Below are positions 7,680 through 15,154 of a stretch of 53,874 nucleotides of DNA, one piece after another. The translations under genes were made by a program, and so were the position numbers. How positions within the stretch are numbered: position 1 is the stretch's first letter; the number at the start of each line of letters is the position of its first letter. The notes beneath the pieces are model-generated. The model was given only the letters and a program-made list of their open reading frames with translations. It made no database searches and was not told the origin of the DNA. The stretch comes from Candidatus Binatus sp. (lineage in GTDB: Bacteria > Desulfobacterota > Binatia > Binatales > Binataceae), in the NCBI RefSeq assembly GCF_036567905.1, contig NZ_DATCTO010000089.1, positions 1-53,874 of the forward strand, read 5' to 3'.

Positions 7680-7966
7680 ATTTTTCGGTCTCCTGGTAGT
7701 CTTTTGTTCCTTCGATTTCGTTTGCGGCGTGGTCTGGAAGTAATACTAACGCTATCTGGGTCAACGCTCACAACGGCTTTGAGAGCTTCATGAAACGTCA
7801 GCGGATGGATACCGGCTTGGCTTTTGGCATAAAACCGCGCGATACGGCAAGTGGAGTTGGATTCTGGGCATGAGTGCCATGCCTAACATAATCCTCGCAA
7901 AGGTCGGGGACGTCAGCATCACGGCCGCCGTCGCCTCGACGTGCTGCACCGAGGAATGAAGCGGTG
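7680..7966. other. gap with unassigned minus-strand open frame
   Basis: No start-to-stop gene is certain here. A minus-strand frame open from 7882 to 7676 encodes HEALKAVVSVDPDSV followed by an Arg/Lys-rich tail, and its stop overlaps the next small gene. Possible starts are limited to a GTG at 7771 or non-standard codons, so it may be a broken gene. Nothing else is visible. Confidence 0.3.
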
Positions 7967-8347
7967 ATGGACCCGGCAACCGAGCAGCGCATCGCGTCCG
8001 TGCCGACCTTGGACGACATCGCCCGCGATCCGGGATGCGCCGGCGGTTTGCCGCCCCGCACGCTGGCAGCGCTGCAGAGCCGGGCGGCCATTGTTCAAGC
8101 CGCGCTCGCGGCCGAGGCTCTGGCGGCGGCCACTGAGACGGCCCAGGTCCGAGCGAGCATGCCGGCGCCGGCGGCGGGACTCCTGACCGCGAAGCAAATG
8201 GCCGAGTATCTCAAGGTGCCCGAAAGCTGGGTTCGGTCCGAGGCTCGTGCCGATCGAATCCCAAAGAGGATGGTCGGACGATACGTGCGCTTTGACGCCT
8301 CTGAGGTTGAGCGTGCTCTCTCGCAGCGCAGGGTTGCATGTCGCTAG
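7967..8347 (+). CDS. HTH_17/excisionase-family DNA-binding protein
   Basis: A 126-residue protein with an Ala-rich helical N-terminus (residues about 30-62) and a C-terminal HTH_17 domain: LLTAKQMAEYLKVPESWVRS, then IPKRMVGRYVRFDASEVERAL. The 'vgryvRFd.severwl' wing is the hallmark of excisionase-like MerR-fold proteins. It lies just upstream of an XRE regulator and the second integrase, so a directionality-factor role is plausible. GAGGA precedes the start; a GTG at 7964 directly before the ATG is an alternative. Confidence 0.75.
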   Translation: MDPATEQRIASVPTLDDIARDPGCAGGLPPRTLAALQSRAAIVQAALAAEALAAATETAQVRASMPAPAAGLLTAKQMAEYLKVPESWVRSEARADRIPKRMVGRYVRFDASEVERALSQRRVACR

Positions 8348-8377
8348 GGAGTCCGCTATCCGGCACGTGCCACGCAT

Positions 8378-8575
8378 ATGCGACCTATCAAGACGAAACC
8401 GGAACAACTACGGAGAATCAGACGAAAGCTCGGCTGGACCCTGCAAGAACTGGCGCACCAGGTGGGCCTAGCGCGCAATTCGGTCGCGCGATGGGAGAGG
8501 GGCGAGATGGCGATCAGCGAGCCAGCCACGCGGCTAATTCAGAGAATCGCGGATGACCGAAAGGTGAAACGGTGA
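8378..8575 (+). CDS. XRE/Cro-type HTH regulator
   Basis: A 65-residue single-domain helix-turn-helix protein of the Cro/CI family (LRRIRRKLGWTLQELAHQVG, then LARNSVARWERGEMAIS and ATRLIQRIAD). All five helices of the fold can be placed, with no extra domain. It is three bases upstream of the second integrase gene and almost certainly shares its transcript. The likely role is repression of the int module or the element's early genes. No partner toxin of the HigB type is adjacent. Confidence 0.85.
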   Translation: MRPIKTKPEQLRRIRRKLGWTLQELAHQVGLARNSVARWERGEMAISEPATRLIQRIADDRKVKR

Positions 8576-8578
8576 TCG

Positions 8579-9934
8579 ATGCCTAACCCGCGAAAGCTCC
8601 CGAACGGCCGGTGGCAGGTGCGGTTCCCGGCTCCGGACCGCCATCGCGAGAGCTTTGATACGAAGAAGCTGGCAGACGCGGCCCTTACCAAGGCCAGGGA
8701 CAATCGCAACGAGGGCATCTACATTGCGCCGAAGACCGTTCCGACCTTCAAGGAGGTCGCTGCGGACTGGTTGAAAGGGAAAGCTGGCTGCAAGCCGAGC
8801 ACGTTGGATGCTTGGCGCGTGCACATCGATGTCCATCTTTTGCCGCTACACGGCCTGCGAGTGAATCAGATTACGATCGGCAAGGTCGAAACCGTCCGCG
8901 ATGCTTTGCTCAAAGATGTCTCCGAGAAGGACGCAACCGAGGAGACGCCGGAGCGGAAAGGGCTTGCCGCACAGACCGTCAACAAAGTACTGACGACGGC
9001 CGCCGCAGTCCTCGATCGTGCAGTACGCCACAATTGGTGCATCAGGAATCCGGCCGCGTCGGTCGAACGCGCGCGGATCGCGCCGAATCAGGTGATCGAG
9101 GGCGAGCATCAATCCCGTGACGCGAATCGTCCCGTGCGCGAGGACGAAGTGCTTAACCTAGACGAGATCCGTCGTCTGCTCGACGCCGCGGAGGCTGGCT
9201 ACTATCGCACGCTGTTCATGACTGCAGCGCTGACCGGCATGCGTTCGGGCGAGCTGCTCGGACTCAGATGGTCCGACGTTGGACTTCACGAAAATCGCAT
9301 CCACGTTCGCCGTTCTCTGAGCTGGGCTCGGGTGCGAGATTCAGAGGGCCAGCCGCCGGAACTCTCGCAGCCGCGATTCTTTGAACCGAAGACCGCGACG
9401 AGCCGGCGCATCATTCCGTTGTCGGCGGAACTCACCAGCGCTCTGAAACGGTGGAAGCTCCAATGCCCGAAGGGCAAGGATGAACTGGTATTTCCTTCGC
9501 CGACTTCGCCGACCGGCGCGCCGGCGCATCGCAGCAACGTGCTCAAGCGCGGGCTCTACCCTGCCCTTACCCGCGCGAAGCTCCGGCGCGTCGATATGCA
9601 TTCGCTGCGTCATTCCTTTGCCTCGATCCTGATTGCCGCCGGCACCCCGATCACCGAGGTTCAGGGACTCCTGGGCCATTCCAGCGCGCAAACGACGCTG
9701 AAGGTGTACTCCCACTGGTTCCGGACCCTCAAAACCAGCTCGATTGACACCCTGGCGAAGGCATTGCTCGAAACCAGTGGACACATGGTGGACACTTCGA
9801 GCGACGAGGCCGGCCGTATCGCCGTGAACGATGGAGAAAACGTTAGCGATTCTAAAGAGAATTTGGTGCCCCCTGAGGGATTCGAACCCACGGCCCCAGG
9901 ATTAGGAATCCTGTGCTCTATCCATCTGAGCTAA
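8579..9934 (+). CDS. tyrosine integrase whose 3' end lies in tRNA-Arg
   Basis: A 451-residue integrase: N-terminal AP2-like arm domain (NGRWQVRFPAPDRHRESFDT), SAM-like domain at about 55-160, and catalytic domain. The active-site residues are present: Arg222 (LTGMRSGE), His341/Arg344 (HSLRH), His367 (LGHSS) and Tyr377 (VYSHW). It differs from the first integrase in sequence and length, so the two were acquired independently. From about residue 429 the frame is read from the antisense strand of tRNA-Arg(CCT), giving the LVPPEGFEPTAP tail familiar from integrases that read through a tRNA attachment site. The native stop was therefore probably lost or replaced on integration; the functional protein likely ends near residue 400-428 in homologues. 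Confidence 0.92.
   Translation: MPNPRKLPNGRWQVRFPAPDRHRESFDTKKLADAALTKARDNRNEGIYIAPKTVPTFKEVAADWLKGKAGCKPSTLDAWRVHIDVHLLPLHGLRVNQITIGKVETVRDALLKDVSEKDATEETPERKGLAAQTVNKVLTTAAAVLDRAVRHNWCIRNPAASVERARIAPNQVIEGEHQSRDANRPVREDEVLNLDEIRRLLDAAEAGYYRTLFMTAALTGMRSGELLGLRWSDVGLHENRIHVRRSLSWARVRDSEGQPPELSQPRFFEPKTATSRRIIPLSAELTSALKRWKLQCPKGKDELVFPSPTSPTGAPAHRSNVLKRGLYPALTRAKLRRVDMHSLRHSFASILIAAGTPITEVQGLLGHSSAQTTLKVYSHWFRTLKTSSIDTLAKALLETSGHMVDTSSDEAGRIAVNDGENVSDSKENLVPPEGFEPTAPGLGILCSIHLS
9864..9934. other. tRNA-embedded attachment site (att), right end of element
   Basis: The tRNA 3' end, including the encoded CCA, faces the integrase gene, and the integrase frame runs into it. This is the classic arrangement of an element integrated at a tRNA 3' end. 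The crossover core must lie in this interval, but its limits cannot be set because the other copy is not in the window. Confidence 0.6.
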
Positions 9935-9940
9935 GGGGGC
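9864..9940 (-). tRNA. tRNA-Arg (anticodon CCT)
   Basis: A 77-base tRNA on the minus strand, with the 5' end at 9940 and an encoded CCA at 9866-9864. The acceptor stem GCCCCCT/AGGGGGC pairs perfectly. The D-arm contains AGCTCAGATGGATAGAGC. The anticodon stem CAGGA/TCCTG holds the loop TTCCTAA, giving anticodon CCT, which reads the AGG codon for arginine. The T-arm has GTTCGAATC. The gene is intact, so integration preserved its function. Confidence 0.95.
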
Positions 9941-10006
9941 ACCCGGACAATTGAGAAAGTTACGCCGATGCGCGGCGCGGACCAAGCGGACTGCGCGGGG
10001 CGGCGC

Positions 10007-10522
10007 TCAGCGCGATGATTGCGCCAGTGTGCTCAGAAATCGTTGCTTCGCCCATCCTTCACGAAGCGGTGCGATGAAGAAAATCGCGGCGTTGCGCATC
10101 TCGAAGCGCCACGCGCCTGCGTCGCGCCGGTAGCGATCGATGTAGCGGCCGGCGCCGACGACTGCTTCGCCGGAGATCCGATCGATGGCGGTAAGCTCGA
10201 AATAGCAGTCGCCTGACGCGCGGTCGCCGTCGATCGAGACGCGATGATTGTGGACCGTGTGCGCCATGTCGCGCAGCGCAGCCGGCACCACGGCGGTGAA
10301 GAAATTTCGCAGCTCGGCGCGACCGCGCGAGACCGCCGGCGTCATCCCGCCGCCGGCGCCGCGAAAGTCGCAGCACGCGTCCTCCGTGAAGCAGCGTTCA
10401 ACGAGTTCGTCGAAACGCCCGTCGTCCACCAGAAAGCAGTAAGTGGCCGCGAGTTCGCGAATCTGCTCGCGATCCTCGAGAATCCGCAGTCGTTGTTCGA
10501 TGCTCGAGTCCGTGGTATCCAA
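10007..10522 (-). CDS. SnoaL-like (NTF2-fold) protein
   Basis: A 171-residue single-domain protein of the SnoaL/NTF2-like superfamily. The pattern EDREQIRELAATYCFLVDDG, DELVERCFTEDA, then GRAELRNFF, HTVHNHRV and GAGRYIDRYRRDAGAWRF matches the usual order of helices and strands for this cone-shaped fold. Members are small hydrolases, dehydratases or isomerases, often acting on steroid or polyketide substrates; the reaction here cannot be told. It sits 45 bases downstream of an acyl-CoA dehydrogenase on the same strand and is probably co-transcribed with it. Confidence 0.8.
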   Translation of the reverse strand: MDTTDSSIEQRLRILEDREQIRELAATYCFLVDDGRFDELVERCFTEDACCDFRGAGGGMTPAVSRGRAELRNFFTAVVPAALRDMAHTVHNHRVSIDGDRASGDCYFELTAIDRISGEAVVGAGRYIDRYRRDAGAWRFEMRNAAIFFIAPLREGWAKQRFLSTLAQSSR

Positions 10523-10567
10523 CGTTTTCCCCTCCCGTTTGGTCCGGATGGCGGCGGGCGGCCTTCG

Positions 10568-11818
10568 CTACAGCATCGAGGCCGCGATCAGGCCCAGGTA
10601 ATTATTCTCGCCGTCCGCGATCGTGCACGCAGTGGCGTCGCGCAGGAACATCTCGGCCGCGTACTCGCGGGTCATTCCGTTACCGCCGTGGAGCTGCACC
10701 GCCATGGTCGCGACCTCGAACGCCGCGTCGGAGCAAAAGACCTTCGAGGTGATCGACTGATCGAGGCGGGCGGGCTCGCCGCGCGAAAGCCGGGTGAGGT
10801 TGTAAACGTAAACGTCGCGCGAGAGCGCGTGCGAGGCTCGAACCAATGATGCCATGCGGAACAGTCTGGCGCGCACCGATTGATGCTCGAAGATGGGCCG
10901 TCCGCCCTGGATGCGCGATTTGGTGTAGGCGAGCGCGCAATCGAAGGCGGCGCGCGCGATCCCGGTCGCCATTGCCCCGACCGCCGCGTTGAAGGCGGTG
11001 AGAGTGGCCTCGACATGGGCGGTATAGTTGGCGCCCTCGGCGATCATGTAGCGGCGCGGGATGCGGACCTCGTCGAAGAAAATCTCGCCTTGCGGCAAAG
11101 CGCGGAATGCATGCTTGTCGAGCGGACGCCCGCGCGATATTCCGGGAAGATTGAGCGGCACGAAGCATACGCCGCCGTTGTCCAGTGCGTCGCTCGAGCC
11201 GAGCTGCACGTTCACCACGGCCACGGTTGCGATAGGTGCGTTGGACACCCAGGCGGACTTCTGCCCGCTCAGGACCCACGAGTCTCCGTCGCGCCGTGCG
11301 ATCAGGTTGCCGCGGCCTTTTACTTTGAGGTCGGGCCGCATCACGCCAAGCTGATCGGAGCCGTGATCCGGCTCCGTGATCGCCCAGCATCCGATAATCG
11401 AGGCGCCCGCCTGGCTGAAGTATGGCGCTGAGAACTCGGCGATTAACTCGCCATTGCCGGTCGCCAGCGCGGCCCCTGCGGGATAGGAGGCGAGAAAAAT
11501 AACGCCGGCCAGCCCGACATTCCCCCACGACAATTCCTCGAGCACCATGTGCGCGGTTGCGGGCGACGCCTCAAGCCCGCCAAGCGCCGCGGGTGCGCTC
11601 AGTTTGGTAAAGCCCAGCTCACCCGCCTGGGCCAGAACCCTGTAAAGCGGCGAGCCCGGCGCGATCGCCGCCTCCGGCGTCATCCGGTCGATCGCAATGC
11701 CGGCGGGACGCAGTACCTCGGCGGCGAAACGGCGAGCGGTATCGCGGATTTGCAGCTGCTCGGCGGTCAGGCTCAGATCGTACTCGAAGGCTTCGTACAC
11801 ATGCGCGGCGGTTTCCAT
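10568..11818 (-). CDS. acyl-CoA dehydrogenase family protein (copy 1)
   Basis: A 416-residue flavoprotein of the acyl-CoA dehydrogenase fold. The N-terminal helical domain (LQIRDTARRFAAEVLRPAGI), the FAD/substrate signature WAITEPDHGSD, the beta-domain (GQKSAWVSN) and the C-terminal helices (LHGGNGMTREY) are all in order. At the place of the usual catalytic Glu ('YEGT') this protein reads IADGEN, an Asp, and its paralogue at 21790 reads IEDGTN. The two are clearly related along their whole length. Activity and substrate are therefore uncertain. It heads a two-gene minus-strand unit with the SnoaL-like protein. Confidence 0.88.
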   Translation of the reverse strand: METAAHVYEAFEYDLSLTAEQLQIRDTARRFAAEVLRPAGIAIDRMTPEAAIAPGSPLYRVLAQAGELGFTKLSAPAALGGLEASPATAHMVLEELSWGNVGLAGVIFLASYPAGAALATGNGELIAEFSAPYFSQAGASIIGCWAITEPDHGSDQLGVMRPDLKVKGRGNLIARRDGDSWVLSGQKSAWVSNAPIATVAVVNVQLGSSDALDNGGVCFVPLNLPGISRGRPLDKHAFRALPQGEIFFDEVRIPRRYMIAEGANYTAHVEATLTAFNAAVGAMATGIARAAFDCALAYTKSRIQGGRPIFEHQSVRARLFRMASLVRASHALSRDVYVYNLTRLSRGEPARLDQSITSKVFCSDAAFEVATMAVQLHGGNGMTREYAAEMFLRDATACTIADGENNYLGLIAASML

Positions 11819-12099
11819 CTATGGATGCCCTCGTTGGTGCGCTCTCGTGCTTATCTGTCGGATGCGAATCGCAGCCTTTGCCAGAACGCCGCCCGCCGTC
11901 GCGCGCGCAGTCAACCGGAATTTGCGTTTTGAGTCTCCGATTCCCAGTCCGCTATAGACCCGACGGCTTCCCTGTGCAAGGTTCCAGGCCGGTTTCGTTC
12001 CACGGCCTTTGCCGGCGGCGCGCGAAGCGCGTAGTCTCGGACCAGACTTTTGTTTACTATCGCTTTTTGTCGAGAACAGAATAAACATGGGCCTGAACA
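11819..12099. other. divergent promoter gap
   Basis: A gap between the divergent acyl-CoA dehydrogenase and lipoprotein genes; it must hold both promoters. An AT-richer stretch (12045-12090) precedes the lipoprotein. I do not see a clear -35/-10 pair, riboswitch or repeat. Confidence 0.35.
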
Positions 12100-12369
12100 A
12101 TGAAATACACAACTAATTCCGCAGTGGCTATTTGTGTTGGTATTGCGATGGTGTGGTTGGCCGGCTGTGCGACGATGACTCATGGCACGGAAACCGCGAC
12201 GACCAGCGAATCCAGCACTACGAATCCGGGTGTGTTGGCGCCGGCCACGAATTCAAGCACGACCACGACTACCGGGCATAACAACGCCGCCGCGCAGGGG
12301 ACCTATACGCCTCCGGATAAGAACACGCCATACCGGTGGTCCGGTACAGGCGCTTACTACGTTCAGTGA
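12100..12369 (+). CDS. small Ser/Thr-rich lipoprotein
   Basis: An 89-residue exported lipoprotein. A type II signal peptide ends in the lipobox LAGC, with the Cys at about residue 23, after a hydrophobic stretch (VAICVGIAMVWLAGC). The mature part is a low-complexity Ser/Thr/Asn-rich chain containing TTTTT and ends in YRWSGTGAYYVQ. Lipidation and envelope location are read directly; function is unknown. It is followed 76 bases later by the prenyltransferase gene on the same strand. Confidence 0.75.
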   Translation: MKYTTNSAVAICVGIAMVWLAGCATMTHGTETATTSESSTTNPGVLAPATNSSTTTTTGHNNAAAQGTYTPPDKNTPYRWSGTGAYYVQ

Positions 12370-12445
12370 TGCCGTAGCCGATCCAGCAGGCTATTTTGCC
12401 CGGCGCCACGACGGACGCCGGTGTGCCCAAGCAAAAAACTGAATC

Positions 12446-13468
12446 ATGGCAGAGTTGGTAAAACCCCATCCCGTCAACTGGACTGAGCGGCTCAAGAACT
12501 GGCGCGAGGCGCTGCTCACGATGAACCTGCCCGACGAGCGCATGGACGGCGTCTCGCGATGGCTCATCATCACCCGCGCAGGCGTCATCCCGATGACGCT
12601 GACCTCCGGACTTATCGGCGGTTTGCTCGCGATGCGCGCAACCAATCCGAACTGGTTATATTTCCTGGTGAGCCTGATCGGGCTGGGCGTCGCGCACGCA
12701 TCCAACAATCTCATCAACGACTACTTCGATCTGACCGGCGGCATCGACACGTCGGAAGCGCCGCGGGCATTGTATGCGCCCCATCCCGTGCTCGCGGGCT
12801 GGGTTACCAGGGCAGAGCTCATACGCGCCATCGTCGTGCTCAACCTGATCGACGCGGCAATTATGGTTTTCCTCTTCGCGGTGCGCGGATGGGCGGTGGT
12901 CCTGTTCGCATTGGCGGGACTGTTCATCAGCGTGTTTTACGTTGCACCACCCGTGCGTCTAAAGCATCTCGGACTGGGCGAGCCCGGCGTGTTCATCGTA
13001 TGGGGCCCGCTGATGGTCGGTGGCACGTATTTCGTCACGACCGGCGAAGTGCCCGCCTGGGTCTGGGTTGCGTCGCTTCCCTACGCGATCCTCGTGACGA
13101 GCGTACTGATAGGCAAACACATCGACAAACTTCCTTACGATTCCGGGAAGGGCGTGCACACGTTGCCGGTAATCCTCGGCGAGAAGGGGGCGATCCGGCT
13201 CAACCAGGCGCTGATGATTTCGTTTTACGTGGTTGTCGTAGCGATGGTCCTGACGGGTACGCTCGGGTTCGGCGCCCTGGTCGTGCTCGGCGGCCTGCCG
13301 GTGCTCTGGCGGACGCTCGAGGTCTATTCGAATCCCAAGCCGGCTTCGCCGCCGCCAGGATATCCGGTATGGCCGCTGTGGTATGTGTCGGCGGCCTTCG
13401 TGCATACACGGCGCGCCGGCGCGCTGTTCGTACTCGGGCTTTTCCTGAACTGGATCCTGGGCATGTAG
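12446..13468 (+). CDS. UbiA-family prenyltransferase
   Basis: A 340-residue multi-pass membrane prenyltransferase. The first Asp-rich motif is NLINDYFDLTGGID, which binds the Mg-diphosphate of the prenyl donor. The second is in KHIDKLPYDSGKGVHTLP. About eight to nine hydrophobic helices can be counted between residues 45 and 340. It is distinct from the menA product encoded at 47367, which sits in the men operon. This copy is longer and unlinked to quinone genes, so it could prenylate another aromatic or lipid acceptor. The substrate cannot be told from sequence. It probably terminates at the stem-loop ending at 13730. Confidence 0.85.
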   Translation: MAELVKPHPVNWTERLKNWREALLTMNLPDERMDGVSRWLIITRAGVIPMTLTSGLIGGLLAMRATNPNWLYFLVSLIGLGVAHASNNLINDYFDLTGGIDTSEAPRALYAPHPVLAGWVTRAELIRAIVVLNLIDAAIMVFLFAVRGWAVVLFALAGLFISVFYVAPPVRLKHLGLGEPGVFIVWGPLMVGGTYFVTTGEVPAWVWVASLPYAILVTSVLIGKHIDKLPYDSGKGVHTLPVILGEKGAIRLNQALMISFYVVVVAMVLTGTLGFGALVVLGGLPVLWRTLEVYSNPKPASPPPGYPVWPLWYVSAAFVHTRRAGALFVLGLFLNWILGM

Positions 13469-13639
13469 TTCGCCGCCTGCACCGTCGCTATCGGGGGCAT
13501 CACCTGGCGCAGAGACAAATCTTGCGCGAGCCGATGAGGCCGCAAAGGTGCCGGCTCAATATGCGGTGAGCGATGCAAACGTTCAAAATGGTTCCATTCG
13601 TGACGCATCGCCGGTGGCATCAACCGCGCATAATTACTA

Positions 13640-13730
13640 AGCTCCAGATCGTCGGCTACGCCTCCCCCAAGTAGCCGAAGGCACGCATGGCCATATGCCC
13701 TCATGGTGAAGCCTTGGCGTGCCTTTTTTT
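13640..13730 (+). ncRNA. candidate small RNA with CCUCC loop and terminator
   Basis: Within a 330-base gene-free gap lie two adjacent stem-loops. The first pairs CGGCTA (13653-13658) with TAGCCG (13672-13677) and exposes a C-rich loop containing CCTCCCCC, an anti-Shine-Dalgarno-like sequence. The second is the T-tailed terminator described separately. A TAATTA at 13631-13636 could be a -10 box. The layout of CCUCC loop plus intrinsic terminator resembles regulatory sRNAs of other bacteria. It could equally be just the 3' UTR of the prenyltransferase gene. Confidence 0.3.
13678..13730 (+). terminator. intrinsic terminator
   Basis: AAGGCACGC (13678-13686) pairs exactly with GCGTGCCTT (13717-13725), followed by a run of seven T at 13724-13730. 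The 30-base loop itself contains short palindromes. The orientation suits plus-strand transcripts from the prenyltransferase gene or the candidate sRNA. Confidence 0.75.
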
Positions 13731-13798
13731 ATCGATTTGCCTGATTTGGTTTGAGGCGAGGATCGTCGGCAGCCGGCGACGCGCCGCTGGTCTTGCGC

Positions 13799-15118
13799 TC
13801 AGCCTTCCACGATGCGGTGCGCCGCCCAAGTGCCGGTTTCGATCGCCGATTCGAGATACGGCATCCCCATGTAGTCGCCCGCCAACCACACCGTGGCGTC
13901 GCGCGGCCGTGTGCGGCGGTATTCGGCAAGCGCCCGTGCGCGCCCGACCGGCGATTTCGGCATCCCCTCGCGCCAGCGAACTACCCGCGTGAACTGCTGC
14001 GCGGCAAACGCGCCGGGGAACAGCCGCTCGACGTCGTCGGCAACCGCGCTCACCACCTGTTCATCGGGCCACTCCATCATTCGCTCGGCGTTATCCGGGG
14101 CAACGAACAGGTTGAGCATTTCGCCGCCCTTAAGCACCCGCTCAGGGTCCTTGGCTGATTCGATCGTGACGGAAACAATTTGCCGGCGCTCGCCGCGCGG
14201 TATCATCATCGCCCACACATTGCCGAGCCCCGGATCGTTCGACCAGTTGCGCTTGGTCGCCAGACCGACCTTGATCACCGAACCATAGGGGGTCGCCATG
14301 AGCTCGCGTTCGATCCTGTCTCCAGCGCGGTAAATTCCGGCCGCCGCCGAAGCCGTAGTTGCCAGCACCACCGCGTCGGCGTGAACCGTCTCTCCTGACA
14401 GTCGCACCGTCACGCCGTTGGGCGAGGCTTCGACCGCCTGGACGGGAGCCTCGAGTTTGACGTCGACCCGCGCCGCCATCGCGCGCAGCAGCGAGTCGTT
14501 GCCCCGCGCGAGCGTCATGTCTTTGCTCCGGCCGTTGGCGGTTACCGCCAGCACTGCCAGCGCGCATGCGCGCGAGGTTTCCTCGATCCGCTGCATCACG
14601 CCGCCCGCGAGTACCGGCTCGAGCAGGAACTCCGCCCCGCGCCCCAGGCGCGGCGCGCTCCAACTCGCGGCATCCTGGTCGTCGTACTTTGCCCATGCCG
14701 AGTAGTTATCGAGCGCCGGCCATCGCAAGCTGGTGGTATGCCAGGTGAATCGGACGAGGTCCCGCACGCTTAGCAGTCCGCTCCTCACCGCATACACGGC
14801 AAACCGCATTCCAGCCGGCATCCGATGCGGCCGCCCATCTTTGAACACCGCTATCCACGGACTGGTCGTTCTCAGCTCGGCCTGGAGTCCCATCTCCTTG
14901 ATGAGCCCCAAGGCGTTGCGATAGGTGGTCGTGAAAAATTGTGTCCAGCGCTCGTACAGGTAGCCGTCGTGGGTCTCTGAACTCGTGCGGCCGCCGACGC
15001 GATCGCTCGATTCGAATACTGTGACCTCGGCGCCCGCCTGGCGCAGGCGCAGCGCGGCGCTGAGTCCCGCGATACCCGCTCCCACCACCACTACGCGCCG
15101 ATTAGCCATTTTGCCCAT
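13799..15118 (-). CDS. FAD-dependent amine oxidase/phytoene desaturase-like protein
   Basis: A 439-residue flavoprotein. The N-terminal dinucleotide fold is VVVGAGIAGLSAALRL with the acidic VFESSDRVGGRTSS that follows in amine oxidases, protoporphyrinogen oxidases and carotenoid/squalene desaturases. The C-terminus has the FAD-contacting WLAGDYMGMPYLESAIETG. The length is normal for the superfamily. Substrate is unknown: protoporphyrinogen, polyprenyl or amine are all possible. GAGGGAAG precedes the first ATG; a second ATG three codons in is less well placed. It lies 36 bases after the Ppx/GppA gene on the same strand. Confidence 0.85.
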   Translation of the reverse strand: MGKMANRRVVVVGAGIAGLSAALRLRQAGAEVTVFESSDRVGGRTSSETHDGYLYERWTQFFTTTYRNALGLIKEMGLQAELRTTSPWIAVFKDGRPHRMPAGMRFAVYAVRSGLLSVRDLVRFTWHTTSLRWPALDNYSAWAKYDDQDAASWSAPRLGRGAEFLLEPVLAGGVMQRIEETSRACALAVLAVTANGRSKDMTLARGNDSLLRAMAARVDVKLEAPVQAVEASPNGVTVRLSGETVHADAVVLATTASAAAGIYRAGDRIERELMATPYGSVIKVGLATKRNWSNDPGLGNVWAMMIPRGERRQIVSVTIESAKDPERVLKGGEMLNLFVAPDNAERMMEWPDEQVVSAVADDVERLFPGAFAAQQFTRVVRWREGMPKSPVGRARALAEYRRTRPRDATVWLAGDYMGMPYLESAIETGTWAAHRIVEG

Positions 15119-15154
15119 TGGCTTCCCTCGCGTTGGCGCGCGCCGCGGCCGCGG

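Noticed and set aside
7518..7793. 91-codon plus-strand frame whose ATG overlaps the membrane protein stop
   Set aside because: The overlap is attractive, but the opposite strand has a better SD and a more protein-like, hydrophilic product; this frame looks like its shadow.
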